Source of the DNA: an uncultured Opitutales bacterium
GTDB lineage: Bacteria > Verrucomicrobiota > Verrucomicrobiia > Opitutales > Intestinicryptomonadaceae
Assembly: GCA_944390805.1 (NCBI GenBank)
Contig: CALXQW010000036.1
Location: 1-64,000 of the forward strand
Reading direction: 5' to 3'
Length of the DNA stretch: 64,000 nt
Within the stretch, counting starts at the first letter, position 1; every line of letters starts with the position of its first letter. Positions 1 to 8,891 of this stretch are shown one piece after another. The translations under genes and the position numbers were made by a program. A model generated the notes under the pieces. The model had not been told where the DNA came from, did not search any database, and saw only the letters and a program-made list of their open reading frames with translations.

Positions 1-1
1 A

Positions 2-310
2 TTGAGTGGGGCGTTGGCGAAAGACACCTCTGATGTTGAAGGTTTTTACAATTTTGAGTTTACGATAACAAGTGGAGATGTTGCCGGCAAAGAATTTGCG
101 TTGATAACGTTTGACTCCACAGATTTCTCAACTGAAGACTTTAGTGCGAGTTTCAGCAATATGGGAGATAGCTGGTCGGCGACATTTGATGTAAGGGACA
201 ATACCGTTTATGCCACAATAATCCCAGAGCCGTCGACATATGCAGCAATATTTGGAATACTTGCGCTTGTTGCGGCATATATGCGCAAAAGAAAGTTTAA
301 TTCTAAATAA
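2..310 (+). CDS. PEP-CTERM surface protein, C-terminal part (5' end outside the window)
   Basis: This is the last 102 codons of a gene that begins before the window. The reading frame is open to the left edge, and the first codon (TTG) aligns with an internal Leu of the paralogue downstream, so it is not a real start. The protein ends in a PEP-CTERM signal: the PEPSTYAA motif, a hydrophobic stretch and a basic MRKRK end. In that family the tail directs a secreted protein to exosortase-type sorting. By eye about 80 of 102 residues match the C-terminus of the protein ending at 4004, and both segments have exactly the same length to the stop. No exosortase gene is in the window. The function of the passenger cannot be seen from this piece. 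Confidence 0.85.
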   Translation: MSGALAKDTSDVEGFYNFEFTITSGDVAGKEFALITFDSTDFSTEDFSASFSNMGDSWSATFDVRDNTVYATIIPEPSTYAAIFGILALVAAYMRKRKFNSK

Positions 311-322
311 ATAATTTTAAAG

Positions 323-514
323 TATGAAAACTCCACTCCGCTAAAATATCTTATGTGTCTGAAGATGAATTACGCAATGAATGTAATGATGTTGGGGAAG
401 ATAAGCATTAAGGAACTTGTCTCAGAGGTAGGTTTTGAAGATCTACTCTATTTCTCTAAGGTATTTAAAAAATATTTTGGATTTTCTCCGCGTAATTATG
501 TAAAGAATTTGTAA
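323..514 (+). pseudogene. AraC-family regulator remnant (C-terminal HTH only)
   Basis: A frame without a proper start reads through typical AraC/XylS second-helix sequence: TPLKYLMCLKM, then KELVSEVGFEDLLYFSKVFK, then KYFGFSPRNY, and stops at 512-514. This matches the usual pattern SP-x-Y-(x)n-I-x-E-V-A-x-x-V-G-F-x-D-x-x-Y-F-x-(x)-x-F-K-K-x-x-G-x-(S/T)-P-x-x-Y. Only about 64 codons remain of a domain of roughly 100 residues. The first helix-turn-helix and any sensor domain are missing, and a stop lies just upstream. It sits between two PEP-CTERM genes, so it may once have regulated one of them. I see it as a truncated relic. A short functional protein starting at an internal ATG is possible but unlikely. 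Confidence 0.7.
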
Positions 515-662
515 TATAAGTATTATTTTTTGTATCCAATTGTAAACTTATGTATAAATGTATGAAAGATTTTTATAAAAAGCTTGCCTATATGTAAAAC
601 ATCGTTTTATTTTTTAAATCGAAAACCTTAAGTTGCAACGTTATCATACATATTTACCTCAG

Positions 663-3600
663 ATGAAAACAAAATATTTTGTATTGGCTGCGCTTCTTGC
701 TGGCGCGGTGTCTCTATCTGCAGAGACCTATTATTGGACTGGAACTGTTAAGAATAAGTTATTTGATGATATAAATAACTGGGCTATGGATAAAGACGGT
801 ACGATTTCGGCGACATCTACCCCTACGGCTTCTGATATTATCGATATCTCTAATATTGCAACATCAGGCGATGGTTCTCAGATAGGTTTGGGTACTTATA
901 CTGAACTTGGAGACATCTCAAATAAAGGAGGAGCTTCCTCGACCGATTTTGAGATTTTTAATCTTGGCTCGGATAGTGATTTAATTGTAGGAGATATTAC
1001 TCAAAATTCCTTATCTACACCACTTAATATTCGAGGGAGAAATGGATACTCCAACTTTAATGTTACAGTTGGTAATATTAATATGTCTAATGGCATATTG
1101 CGTTTGGGAAACGAATCTGATGGTACGGCGCTTACAAATCTGACCATCACTGGTAATATAAATATGGAATCTGAAACAAGTCTTAGTATTTATGTTACAG
1201 ATAATTTAACTATAAATGGTAATATAAAAAATGATGGAAATTTCTTCCAGATTCTTCCTAGTAAAAATCATCTATTGACTTCAAACCAATATGTATCACT
1301 GGGAGATATAACTTCAAATGGTGGTTGGAATACGATATACTCCTATAATGGAGGAAATATTGGCGATGTTTCCGTCACAGATGGATCTTTCCGTCTTTAT
1401 ATTGCCCACTCTGGTAGGGCTGAGAATCAGGTTTTCAATATTAAAAGCATAAATGTAAATAATACTGTAACCTCGCTTTCTAATGTGATTTTGATAGGCA
1501 ATAATAATGATACTTATGAATATTCTGATTCAGCGGCAGTAGGAACTTTAAACGTGGGAGACCTCTATTACAAGATGGCCTCCGATGCTGCATGGTTTAT
1601 AAATACCCTTAATGTTAAGGCTGATTTATTCGAGGGGGCTACGGGTACAATGACTTTGGAGTCTATTGCTGATAACCGAGCTCGATTTGTAATTCAAAAT
1701 ATGAATGTGGACAATCTTATTGTTGGCATGCAAGACGGTCCGTCGGTTACTGCATTCGAGATGTCCCGCGGTTCAAATGCTACTAACGAGTTTGTTTCTG
1801 GGTCTGTAAACATCGGTAATTTGGATGTGAAGAATAATATACAGAACTTCCGTATGGGATATCTGTATGTAACGAGTGGAAACTCTTATGTTAAGTACTC
1901 AGATATAAATATAGGTTCGCTCAGTGTTTATAATACGGCTGAATTCTATGCGGATACTATTACTGTAGGCAGTATAAACAAGGCGGACACTTCCGCTGCG
2001 TTAAAATTTGGTGGCAATCAAGGATTGAATAGTAATTCCGTGACAATAGGCACAGATGCTTCCTCGCAGACCGTTGTAGCAGGTGGTACATTAAGTATAT
2101 ATACAAAGGACTTGTCGTCGAAAGGCAATATACTTATTGCGCCTGGATCTACAAATAATGCTTCTTTATACCTTAATGACGCAACAACCGCGATTGGAGA
2201 TTTTGAGTCTCAGACAATAAATTTGGATTCATTAACCCTTAATACAACTAACGCGCAGGCTTCTGCAAATTTAAATAGAAGTCATGTTACTACTACTAAT
2301 ATAAATAAGATATCTTTCACTGGGGCGAATAGCGCCATAGTATCTGTTTCATCTTCAGAATCAATGCATATTGGTGAGATTTCTGTTGATTCTTATGTAA
2401 ATGCCTCTGGAGAAACTAAAAACTCGTGGAATAACTGGGTGAATATATCCGGTGAGGGAGCGGTTACTATAGATACCATAAATGCAAATGCATATGATGT
2501 TGAAAATAATATAAGAAATGCTGTCACAATACAGTCGTCAGATACTCTTACAGATTTAGTAGTAGATACGGCAAATATAGAGGCTGGAGCTGCTCTTAAT
2601 TTTGGGCAGAGCACTTCAGGTGCATTAAATAGTCTGACTATAAACACGCTAAATCAGAATGGCGATAAAACATATGACAGAGGTTTTTATGTATCTTTAC
2701 AAGATCCGTCTTCCTGGGTAAATATTGGAGAGATGAATGTTACTATTGGAGTTACTCGCATGAGTGGTAATGCGAATTTTGAAATAGGAACAATGAATCT
2801 TGGTTCGGAGTGGCAATCTGGCGCTGCGGACTTGAGTTCTACAAGCATTGTCAAAATTGGGACTTTGAATAAGACTGGGTCCAGTACTATGCGTTTCGGC
2901 GGAAGCTCTGCGTACATAGATAGCGTTCAGATAGGAACATACAACATGGATAGCTCTGGTTGGGTTGCGTTCTACACTGCCGATAACAAGACAACAATAG
3001 ACAAACTTAATATTAATGCAAATGGTTCATTACAGTTCTATGAAGATGCGAGCATAGGAGAGCTGAATGTTATAAATGTTCCTTCCGGAATAGCTTCTTT
3101 GCAGTCTCAGGATAATCTGCTTACGATAGGTTCAACAAATATCGCCGGATCTGTAAGTCTTGATGGTAATGTTCAGATAAATGATTCCATAAATATAAAG
3201 AGCGGTGGTATAGTTACATTAGGCTCTACTGCTGCTGGATATACGGTAACAGCCAAGGGAATTACCGGAAATACGGGAACTTGGGTTGATAGAGTGCAGG
3301 CGTCTAATTCGGTATCGTTGGTATTGAATGGAGACGAAGGGCAGAGATATTTCTTTGATGGGAGGATAATGGATTTCAGTGAGAATCAGACAGATCCTAC
3401 GCAGTTGGGAGATGCCATACTTTCCCTCACTGTAAATTCTGGAATACAGGTTTTGGCATGCATAAACAGTTATAGAGGTACAACTACAGTAAATGGTGGA
3501 ACGCTGCTTTTGAATGGATCTCCGAACAATATGTCTGACACAACGCTTGGTGCGATAGTGTTGAATGGTGGAGAGTTTGGTGCGGTAGGCAGGAGTGCCG

Positions 3601-4004
3601 ACATAGGTGCGATAAAGGCGCAGAGTTTGTCTTGGAGCAATGGTGCGACGATGTTATTTGATATAAATTCAGCAACTGAGTTTGATCAGATAATATTAAG
3701 CGGGGCCTTGACGAAGGGTACATCAGATGCAGAAGGGTTATACAATTTTGAGTTTACGATAACCAATGGAGACATAGCAGGGCAGGAGTTTGCGTTGATA
3801 ACGTTTGATTCTACAGATTTTTCAGCTGAAGACTTCAGTGGCAGTTTCACTAACATGGGAGATAACTGGTCTGCAAAATTTGATGTAAGAGACAATACAG
3901 TCTATGCCACAATAATACCTGAGCCATCAACCTATGCGGCGATATTAGGTGTGATTACGCTATTTGCGGCATATATGCGCAAAAGAAGGCAGGTAAATAG
4001 ATAG
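663..4004 (+). CDS. Large secreted beta-helical PEP-CTERM protein (autotransporter-repeat type)
   Basis: The protein has about 1113 residues. I chose the ATG at 663 rather than the upstream TTG at 633 because a clean signal peptide follows it (MKTKYFVLAALLAG, ending LSA). The mature start, TYYWTGTVKN...NNWA, is the W-x-G/NW opening common to large beta-helical passengers. A long Asn/Ser/Thr/Gly-rich region follows with recurring short turns such as NVGNINM, VNIGNLDV and INIGSLSV, expected to form a parallel beta-helix. Near residue 940 an autotransporter-associated repeat appears (YRGTTTVNGGTLLLNG). The end is a PEP-CTERM signal (PEPSTYAA, hydrophobic segment, MRKRRQ). There is no autotransporter beta-barrel, so export and anchoring probably use Sec and an exosortase. 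Role inferred: cell-surface or matrix protein. The ligand is unknown. Confidence 0.85.
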   Translation: MKTKYFVLAALLAGAVSLSAETYYWTGTVKNKLFDDINNWAMDKDGTISATSTPTASDIIDISNIATSGDGSQIGLGTYTELGDISNKGGASSTDFEIFNLGSDSDLIVGDITQNSLSTPLNIRGRNGYSNFNVTVGNINMSNGILRLGNESDGTALTNLTITGNINMESETSLSIYVTDNLTINGNIKNDGNFFQILPSKNHLLTSNQYVSLGDITSNGGWNTIYSYNGGNIGDVSVTDGSFRLYIAHSGRAENQVFNIKSINVNNTVTSLSNVILIGNNNDTYEYSDSAAVGTLNVGDLYYKMASDAAWFINTLNVKADLFEGATGTMTLESIADNRARFVIQNMNVDNLIVGMQDGPSVTAFEMSRGSNATNEFVSGSVNIGNLDVKNNIQNFRMGYLYVTSGNSYVKYSDINIGSLSVYNTAEFYADTITVGSINKADTSAALKFGGNQGLNSNSVTIGTDASSQTVVAGGTLSIYTKDLSSKGNILIAPGSTNNASLYLNDATTAIGDFESQTINLDSLTLNTTNAQASANLNRSHVTTTNINKISFTGANSAIVSVSSSESMHIGEISVDSYVNASGETKNSWNNWVNISGEGAVTIDTINANAYDVENNIRNAVTIQSSDTLTDLVVDTANIEAGAALNFGQSTSGALNSLTINTLNQNGDKTYDRGFYVSLQDPSSWVNIGEMNVTIGVTRMSGNANFEIGTMNLGSEWQSGAADLSSTSIVKIGTLNKTGSSTMRFGGSSAYIDSVQIGTYNMDSSGWVAFYTADNKTTIDKLNINANGSLQFYEDASIGELNVINVPSGIASLQSQDNLLTIGSTNIAGSVSLDGNVQINDSINIKSGGIVTLGSTAAGYTVTAKGITGNTGTWVDRVQASNSVSLVLNGDEGQRYFFDGRIMDFSENQTDPTQLGDAILSLTVNSGIQVLACINSYRGTTTVNGGTLLLNGSPNNMSDTTLGAIVLNGGEFGAVGRSADIGAIKAQSLSWSNGATMLFDINSATEFDQIILSGALTKGTSDAEGLYNFEFTITNGDIAGQEFALITFDSTDFSAEDFSGSFTNMGDNWSAKFDVRDNTVYATIIPEPSTYAAILGVITLFAAYMRKRRQVNR
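3696..4004 (+). repeat. C-terminal module shared with the gene ending at 310
   Basis: This 309-base segment corresponds base for base in length to positions 2-310 and encodes a protein end that is about four-fifths identical. The DNA also shares long identical runs, for example around the shared block TTTGAGTTTACGATAAC. It marks the two PEP-CTERM genes as paralogues with a common sorting and anchoring module. Confidence 0.8.
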
Positions 4005-4041
4005 ATTTCTTCTGTTATTATTAGATTTTGTGATTTATGCA

Positions 4042-4078
4042 AAAAGAGTTCCCATAATAATAATGGGAACTCTTTTCA
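4042..4078. terminator. Intrinsic terminator after the PEP-CTERM gene
   Basis: AAAGAGTTCCCAT and its perfect complement ATGGGAACTCTTT flank a short AATAATA loop, with a T-run on the right and an A-run on the left. It can act in both directions. Confidence 0.85.
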
Positions 4079-4186
4079 TAATTACTTAAACCGGCATATA
4101 AGAATAGCAGTATTTCGATATAAAGGTTGGGATAACTCAATTTGGTTTGACTAACAAGTGCGCTAAAAATATCTGTTTTTTTAGAA

Positions 4187-5068
4187 ATGGTAAAACACTC
4201 AGACATATCGATAAATGTATTGAGTTCCGATTGGGACGCATATGAGCTTATAGATTCAGGAGACCGTTTGAAACTGGAGCGGTTTGGCGACTATGTTGTT
4301 ATTCGTCCGGAACCCAAAGCTTGGTGGCGTCCCCAGCTTGATGAGGCTGTATGGCGCAAGGCTGATGCCCGTTATGTAGATGATGATAAGATGAATACAG
4401 GGTGGCGTTTTGCCACTCGGGGCAAGGCGTTTCCTGTACTCGATTTAAACGGGATAAAATTCAGGACAAAGCTGATGGAAGGTTCTAAGCATTTGGGAGT
4501 TTTCCCCGAGCAGAAGCCTCATTGGGATTTTATATCCACAGCGCGGCATGAAGCTGGGGAGAAGAAGCTTTTAAATCTTTTTGGCTATACTGGGGCGGCA
4601 AGCCTTGTTGCGGCCAAGAGTGGATATAAAGTAACGCATGTTGACGCTTCCAAGCCCTCTGTAGCTTGGGCAAGGTCCAATCAAGAGGCGAGCGGGCTTA
4701 TAGATGCGCCTATACGCTGGATAATAGACGATGCGTTAAAATTTGTTAAGAGGCAGGAGCGCCGCGGAGAAGTTTACGATGCAATAATTTTGGATCCGCC
4801 GGCTTTTGGCAGGGGGCCAAAAAATGAATTGTGGAAATTAGAAAAGCTCCTGCCTGAGTTGTTGGCCTCATGCGGAAGGATACTGTCCAAGCGGGCGGGA
4901 AGTTATGCAATAATGACTTTGTATTCTATAGACGCATCGGCGATAATGGCTGCAAATATACTCAAAGACAGGCTTGGTAGCGGCAAGATTGATTGTGGGG
5001 AGCTAGTATTGAGAGGGAAATCTTCGTATGATCTTCCGCTTTCTATATGGGCAAGATTAGTCAGGTAA
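4187..5068 (+). CDS. RlmI/RlmK-like class I SAM-dependent methyltransferase
   Basis: The protein has 293 residues. It resembles the catalytic half of RlmI-type rRNA cytosine-C5 methyltransferases (Methyltrans_SAM family). Visible motifs are the SAM-binding glycine motif LLNLFGYTGAASL (around residue 122), the acidic end of strand 2 in VTHVDASKPSV, an acidic DDALKFV, and the catalytic-type motif IV ILDPPAFGRG (around residue 203). A short N-terminal beta-rich part precedes the Rossmann fold, but no clear PUA domain is present, so it is shorter than E. coli RlmI. It stands alone between terminator-bounded neighbours. The exact RNA target cannot be told from sequence. Confidence 0.8.
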   Translation: MVKHSDISINVLSSDWDAYELIDSGDRLKLERFGDYVVIRPEPKAWWRPQLDEAVWRKADARYVDDDKMNTGWRFATRGKAFPVLDLNGIKFRTKLMEGSKHLGVFPEQKPHWDFISTARHEAGEKKLLNLFGYTGAASLVAAKSGYKVTHVDASKPSVAWARSNQEASGLIDAPIRWIIDDALKFVKRQERRGEVYDAIILDPPAFGRGPKNELWKLEKLLPELLASCGRILSKRAGSYAIMTLYSIDASAIMAANILKDRLGSGKIDCGELVLRGKSSYDLPLSIWARLVR

Positions 5069-5149
5069 TATTTTATCTTTTATAAATTATGTATAATTAT
5101 GCATATTTGAAGATGAAAGTATCGATGCGAAAAAAAATAAAAAATTGTA

Positions 5150-5178
5150 TTGACGTAGAGTGAATAGATTGGAAAATA
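5150..5178 (+). promoter_or_regulatory. Possible promoter of tRNA-Phe
   Basis: A good -35-like TTGACG lies at 5150-5155. A 17-base spacer leads to a poor -10-like AAAATA, so only the -35 element is convincing. The start point would fall about 10 bases before the tRNA. Confidence 0.25.
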
Positions 5179-5195
5179 CCGACTTTAATTTCTAA

Positions 5196-5271
5196 GGCCG
5201 GATAGCTCAGATGGTAGAGCGGAGGACTGAAAATCCTTGTGTCACTGGTTCGATTCCAGTTCTGGCCACCA
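5196..5271 (+). tRNA. tRNA-Phe (GAA)
   Basis: A 76-base cloverleaf with encoded CCA. The acceptor arm GGCCGGA pairs with TCTGGCC with one G-T pair. The D-arm is AGCTCAGATGGTAGAGC, the anticodon loop reads CTGAAAA with GAA at 34-36, and the T-arm is CTGGTTCGATTCCAG. Confidence 0.97.
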
Positions 5272-5275
5272 CTTT

Positions 5276-5322
5276 AAAAGCCCGCAATTCGCGCAATCAA
5301 ACGCCTTGCGGGCTTTCTTGTT
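5276..5322 (+). terminator. Terminator of tRNA-Phe
   Basis: AAGCCCGCA pairs with TGCGGGCTT across a loop of about 20 bases, followed by TCTTGTTTTT. Confidence 0.75.
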
Positions 5323-5677
5323 TTTCGTACCGATTATACAAAAAAGCTTTAATTTTGTTTAATTTTTCGTTGTTTTTTGCCCACCTTTGCCCGCACATAA
5401 TGTGGCTATGAAAATAACCGTTTCAGGGAATCAGCGATTTCCATTTAAATTCTATATATCCTGAAGATAGAAAATTCTAAAAAAGGCTTTTAAAATAGTA
5501 GGGCGCTAACGTAAGTTTTCTCTGCTTTATAAATTTTATCTATATTAAATTTATACTCCTAAAATTTCTTTCGTAACCTCAGGCAGTTTCTTCTGCTGGA
5601 GTGTCTAACAAAAAAAGTTGCTTTTACGGTTTTTTTTGTGGGGATAGTACAAGCTTTTGGCATGTTGTATCCATAAG
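5323..5677. other. Intergenic stretch without a recognisable gene
   Basis: AT-rich sequence between tRNA-Phe and the convergent gene at 5678. I find no ORF with family features, no repeat of the tRNA 3' end that would mark an attachment site, and no integrase. Several T-runs are present but no convincing hairpin. Confidence 0.5.
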
Positions 5678-6283
5678 TTAACTTTTCTTACTTACAAATA
5701 CTTTTAACTTAGCTCTCCAGATGACAAATCCAAGAACATATCCAATTTTGGTTTCTCCAAAATGTTTATCGGAGTCTGAGTGAGCAACAGTTATAGTCTT
5801 GGGTGCGTCAAATCTAACAATACTTATAGGCTCTTTTGCGTTGTATATCTCGCGCCTTGTTAAATACTTTGCAGACTTAAATTCCGCTTCATTACAAAAG
5901 CATATTTCAACCCTGTTCCAGCCATTGCCGTAAAAGTTGGAATAAGAAACTCCGTCTATAACAAAATTGCCCATGTCGGAAATTGTGCGGAATTCACTTA
6001 TAATTTCTGATTTCAGTATTTGTTTTAGCAGAGCTTGCTTTTCTTCTAACTCTTTAGCGCGTTGCTCTTGCAGTTCGTCGGAATCAAAAGCCTTGGCTAT
6101 CAGAAAATACTCTCCTCTTTTACCTCCTCTTGGCGCGTCATTGCCTGATATGCATAAGCCCTTTGATTCAGCGTATCTTAACATTTGCAGTTCTTCCTCT
6201 GGAATTGCAGATTGGTAATTAGTCCACTTGCCGCTGCTTCCAAGTATATACTTTCTTATTTTTGTGTCTTTTGCGTATTTCAT
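5678..6283 (-). CDS. Unknown protein, probably co-transcribed with perR
   Basis: A 201-residue protein that I do not recognise. There is no signal peptide or membrane segment. The N-terminal half contains SSGKWTNYQSAIPEEELQML and a GGKRGEYFLIAKAF element. A short charged helix, likely coiled coil, follows at about residues 68-92. The C-terminal half is beta-rich, with many aromatic and charged residues. Its start lies only five bases after the stop of the Fur-type regulator on the same strand, so the two genes probably form an operon, and a role in the peroxide or metal response is a guess from context. The Shine-Dalgarno is weak (AAAGAAA before ATG). Confidence 0.65.
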   Translation of the reverse strand: MKYAKDTKIRKYILGSSGKWTNYQSAIPEEELQMLRYAESKGLCISGNDAPRGGKRGEYFLIAKAFDSDELQEQRAKELEEKQALLKQILKSEIISEFRTISDMGNFVIDGVSYSNFYGNGWNRVEICFCNEAEFKSAKYLTRREIYNAKEPISIVRFDAPKTITVAHSDSDKHFGETKIGYVLGFVIWRAKLKVFVSKKS

Positions 6284-6288
6284 TTTCT

Positions 6289-6720
6289 TTATTTTTTCTT
6301 TTTTGCGCAGTTAGGACATATCCCATTAAATGTTATACTGACATCGCTTGCTCCCAATAAAATAGTCGGCAAATGAATATCTGATGTGTCAACATCGGTT
6401 ATTCGCCCGCATTCTGAACAAAGAAAATGTCCGTGCTTTTCCGAGGCATATTCGTACTTTTTTACTCCTGGTACTCTAACTTTTCGTATGTATCCTTCTC
6501 GTTCGAAGTCATTTAAAATTCTATATATACTTTCCTGCCTAAGCTCTGGATTCTTAATAGAAATCTTGGCCATTATATCTTCCACACCAAGATGGCATCG
6601 GGCTTTGTAAAAAAGTTCATAAATAATCCTCCTTTGAATCGTTCTCCTTAAGCCAGCTCTCTTACAAAACGCGGCGAATGCCGCCTCAAATTCATCTTCA
6701 TTGTTTCTCATTGTTAACAT
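6289..6720 (-). CDS. Fur/PerR-family metal-dependent repressor
   Basis: About 144 residues when started at the ATG at 6720. A TTG 27 bases further upstream and an ATG at 6711 are alternatives. The N-terminal winged helix reads RTIQRRIIYELFYKARCHLG, with a recognition helix near ELRQESIYRILNDFEREG. The dimerisation domain has the HGHFLCSECGRITDVD block (His plus first CxxC) and ends with the second structural CxxC in ICPNCAKKKK. It is transcribed away from the catalase gene across a short shared region holding an AT palindrome, so PerR (peroxide sensing, repression of catalase) is the best guess. Sequence alone does not separate PerR from Fur or Zur. Confidence 0.85.
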   Translation of the reverse strand: MLTMRNNEDEFEAAFAAFCKRAGLRRTIQRRIIYELFYKARCHLGVEDIMAKISIKNPELRQESIYRILNDFEREGYIRKVRVPGVKKYEYASEKHGHFLCSECGRITDVDTSDIHLPTILLGASDVSITFNGICPNCAKKKK

Positions 6721-6820
6721 GTTGTACCCATCGTGAAATAATTGCAATAATTTTATAAATAATACTCGACTGCTATTGTTAATTATTTACATTAGCTGAA
6801 AAGAAAGAAACGCATATTCC

Positions 6821-6839
6821 TTATATTATTAATAATAAG
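6821..6839. promoter_or_regulatory. Candidate PerR/Fur operator between perR and katA
   Basis: The perfect 14-base palindrome TATTATTAATAATA (6824-6837), with flanking TTA and AG, resembles the AT-rich Per-box/Fur-box type (TTATAATnATTATAA). It lies about 100 bases before each start codon in the divergent region. The assignment is inferred from the neighbours. Confidence 0.45.
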
Positions 6840-6937
6840 TCCAGGTTTATCGTGATGCTTTCTTTAAAAACTAAAACTTAACGCAATAATTACACCCCCG
6901 CTATTGGGGAATAAGACCAAAGATAGGAGAACTAGCC

Positions 6938-8377
6938 ATGGAGAAAGATAAGCTGACAAATAATTTCGGTATACCTATAGCTGATAATCAGAATTCACGC
7001 ACAGCCGGACCAAGAGGTCCAATGTTGATGGAGGATGTCTGGTTTCAAGAGAAAATGGCCAATTTTAACCGAGAGGTAATTCCAGAAAGGCGTATGCATG
7101 CCAAAGGATCTGGAGCCTTTGGAACCTTTACGGTTACCCACGATATAACAAAATATACGCGGGCAAAATTATTCTCTGAAGTTGGAAAGAAAACAGACGT
7201 ATTTGTGCGTTTTTCGACTGTCGCAGGTGAACGCGGCGCTGCTGACGCAGAAAGAGATATTAGGGGATTTGCAGTAAAATTTTACACAGAGGAGGGCAAC
7301 TGGGATTTAGTAGGCAACAATACCCCTGTATTTTTCTTGAGAGATGGGCATCATTTTCCCGATCTTAATCATGCTGTTAAACGAGATCCAAAGACAAATA
7401 TGCGTTCTTCAAAGAATAATTGGGACTTTTGGACAAGTCTTCCCGAGGCGCTACATCAAATAACAATAACAATGAGCGACGATGGAATTCCCGCATCATA
7501 CCGCAATATGCATGGATTTGGGAGCCACACATTCAGCATGTACGACAAAGATTGCAATTTGGTTTGGGTAAAATTTCACTGGGTATGCCAACAACCCATA
7601 AAATTTCTCACCGATGCTGAAGCAGAAGCTGTTATTGCAAAAGATAGGGACAGCAATCAGAGGGATCTTTTTGAACATATAGAAAGGGGAGATTTTCCCA
7701 GATGGAAACTCTGCATTCAAGTTATGACTCAACAACAGGCAAAAGAGTTGCCATATAATCCATTTGATCTCACAAAAGAATGGTATACGGACGAATTTCC
7801 TCTGGAGGAAGTTGGTATAATGGAATTAAATAAGAATCCGGAGAATTATTTCCAAGATGTAGAACAGGCTGCGTTCAATCCGGCTAATGTAGTTCCAGGA
7901 ATAGGTTTTTCTCCAGACAAGATGCTGCAAGCGCGCTTATTCGGGTATGGAGACGCCCAGCGTTATAGGTTAGGAGTAAACCATTATCAGATTCCTGTAA
8001 ATAGGCCGCGTTGTCCAGTTACTGGCTATTCGCGAGATGGTCAGATGAGAGTCGATGGAAACCATGGAGCAAAAACCTCCTATGAGCCGAATTCTTATGG
8101 AGCCTGGACGGAGCAACCTGAATATAGAATTCCGCGTACTCCTATATTTGGAGATGGAGATTCGTGGAATTTTAGGGAGGATGACGATGATTATTATAGT
8201 CAGCCTGGCCGACGTTTTAGGGCTATGAATTCTGAGCAAAAAGAGAGGCTTTTTGCCAATACGGCAAGGGCTATGAGCGATGTTCCAGAATTTATAAAGC
8301 GCCGCCATATAGAGCACTGCACTAAGGCCGATCCTGAATATGGAAAAGGGGTAGCAAAAGCTCTTGGGTTGGAATAG
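6938..8377 (+). CDS. katA: Monofunctional haem catalase
   Basis: The 479-residue protein decomposes hydrogen peroxide to water and oxygen in the cytoplasm. The length fits small-subunit (clade 3) catalases. Visible signature parts are the distal His in [14 protein letters not shown] (near residue 53), the catalytic Asn in VGNNTPVFF (near residue 126), and the proximal haem-ligand Tyr in [14 protein letters not shown] (near residue 335). The region after the Asn reads [18 protein letters not shown], slightly unlike the usual IRDxxKFPDxIH. A good ribosome-binding site (AGGAGA) precedes ATG by seven bases. It is divergent from the PerR-like gene and probably controlled by it, and it is followed by a strong terminator, so it is monocistronic. 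Confidence 0.97.
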   Translation: MEKDKLTNNFGIPIADNQNSRTAGPRGPMLMEDVWFQEKMANFNREVIPERRMHAKGSGAFGTFTVTHDITKYTRAKLFSEVGKKTDVFVRFSTVAGERGAADAERDIRGFAVKFYTEEGNWDLVGNNTPVFFLRDGHHFPDLNHAVKRDPKTNMRSSKNNWDFWTSLPEALHQITITMSDDGIPASYRNMHGFGSHTFSMYDKDCNLVWVKFHWVCQQPIKFLTDAEAEAVIAKDRDSNQRDLFEHIERGDFPRWKLCIQVMTQQQAKELPYNPFDLTKEWYTDEFPLEEVGIMELNKNPENYFQDVEQAAFNPANVVPGIGFSPDKMLQARLFGYGDAQRYRLGVNHYQIPVNRPRCPVTGYSRDGQMRVDGNHGAKTSYEPNSYGAWTEQPEYRIPRTPIFGDGDSWNFREDDDDYYSQPGRRFRAMNSEQKERLFANTARAMSDVPEFIKRRHIEHCTKADPEYGKGVAKALGLE

Positions 8378-8392
8378 TTACCCAAAACATTC

Positions 8393-8430
8393 AGAAGCGT
8401 CTGCTCTTTGAAACAGACGCTTCTTTTTTA
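8393..8430 (+). terminator. Terminator of katA
   Basis: AGAAGCGTCTG pairs perfectly with CAGACGCTTCT around a CTCTTTGAAA loop, followed by TTTTTT. Confidence 0.9.
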
Positions 8431-8891
8431 ATATTCAATAGGTCTAAATATCTTTAAAGAGAAAAGTATAAATATAAAGGTGAACATTATTCTATCGATA
8501 GATGTTATTGTTCTGAATAACATTACTGTATTCTAGCTGTTTTATAATTGAAGCAATAACCACATCGCTTGTAAGATATAGACCTTAATATTATAAAGCT
8601 AAATTATTCTATAAGTACTTAAGGTATAAGACTTGAAATTTATCTTACTTATTTTCAACGGGAGATATTAAATTTTACAAACCAATTTGCGTGAGAATAA
8701 CTTCTTATCTCATAGAAAGTAGCAAGGACGGATTATGGTATAAGCACTACTTGCATAGAAATTTTGGTCTTCTATGCTTTACTTAAGGTTAGTATATTAC
8801 ATAATTGTGCGTACTTTACAAATAAATACATTAATGTTACCATACTAATTACTATTCTACAACCGTTTTAGATGCAATATAGGAGATAAAC
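8431..8891. other. AT-rich intergenic region, nothing recognised
   Basis: About 460 bases between the katA terminator and the next gene. No ORF of note, no tRNA and no clear hairpin with a T-run. It should contain the promoter of the gene at 8892, but no -35/-10 pair is convincing. Confidence 0.5.

Noticed and set aside
5211-5411. 66-residue frame starting inside tRNA-Phe
   Set aside because: Overlaps the tRNA and its terminator; no start signal.
5196-5680. Genomic-island attachment site at tRNA-Phe
   Set aside because: No integrase gene and no repeat of the tRNA 3' end was seen downstream.
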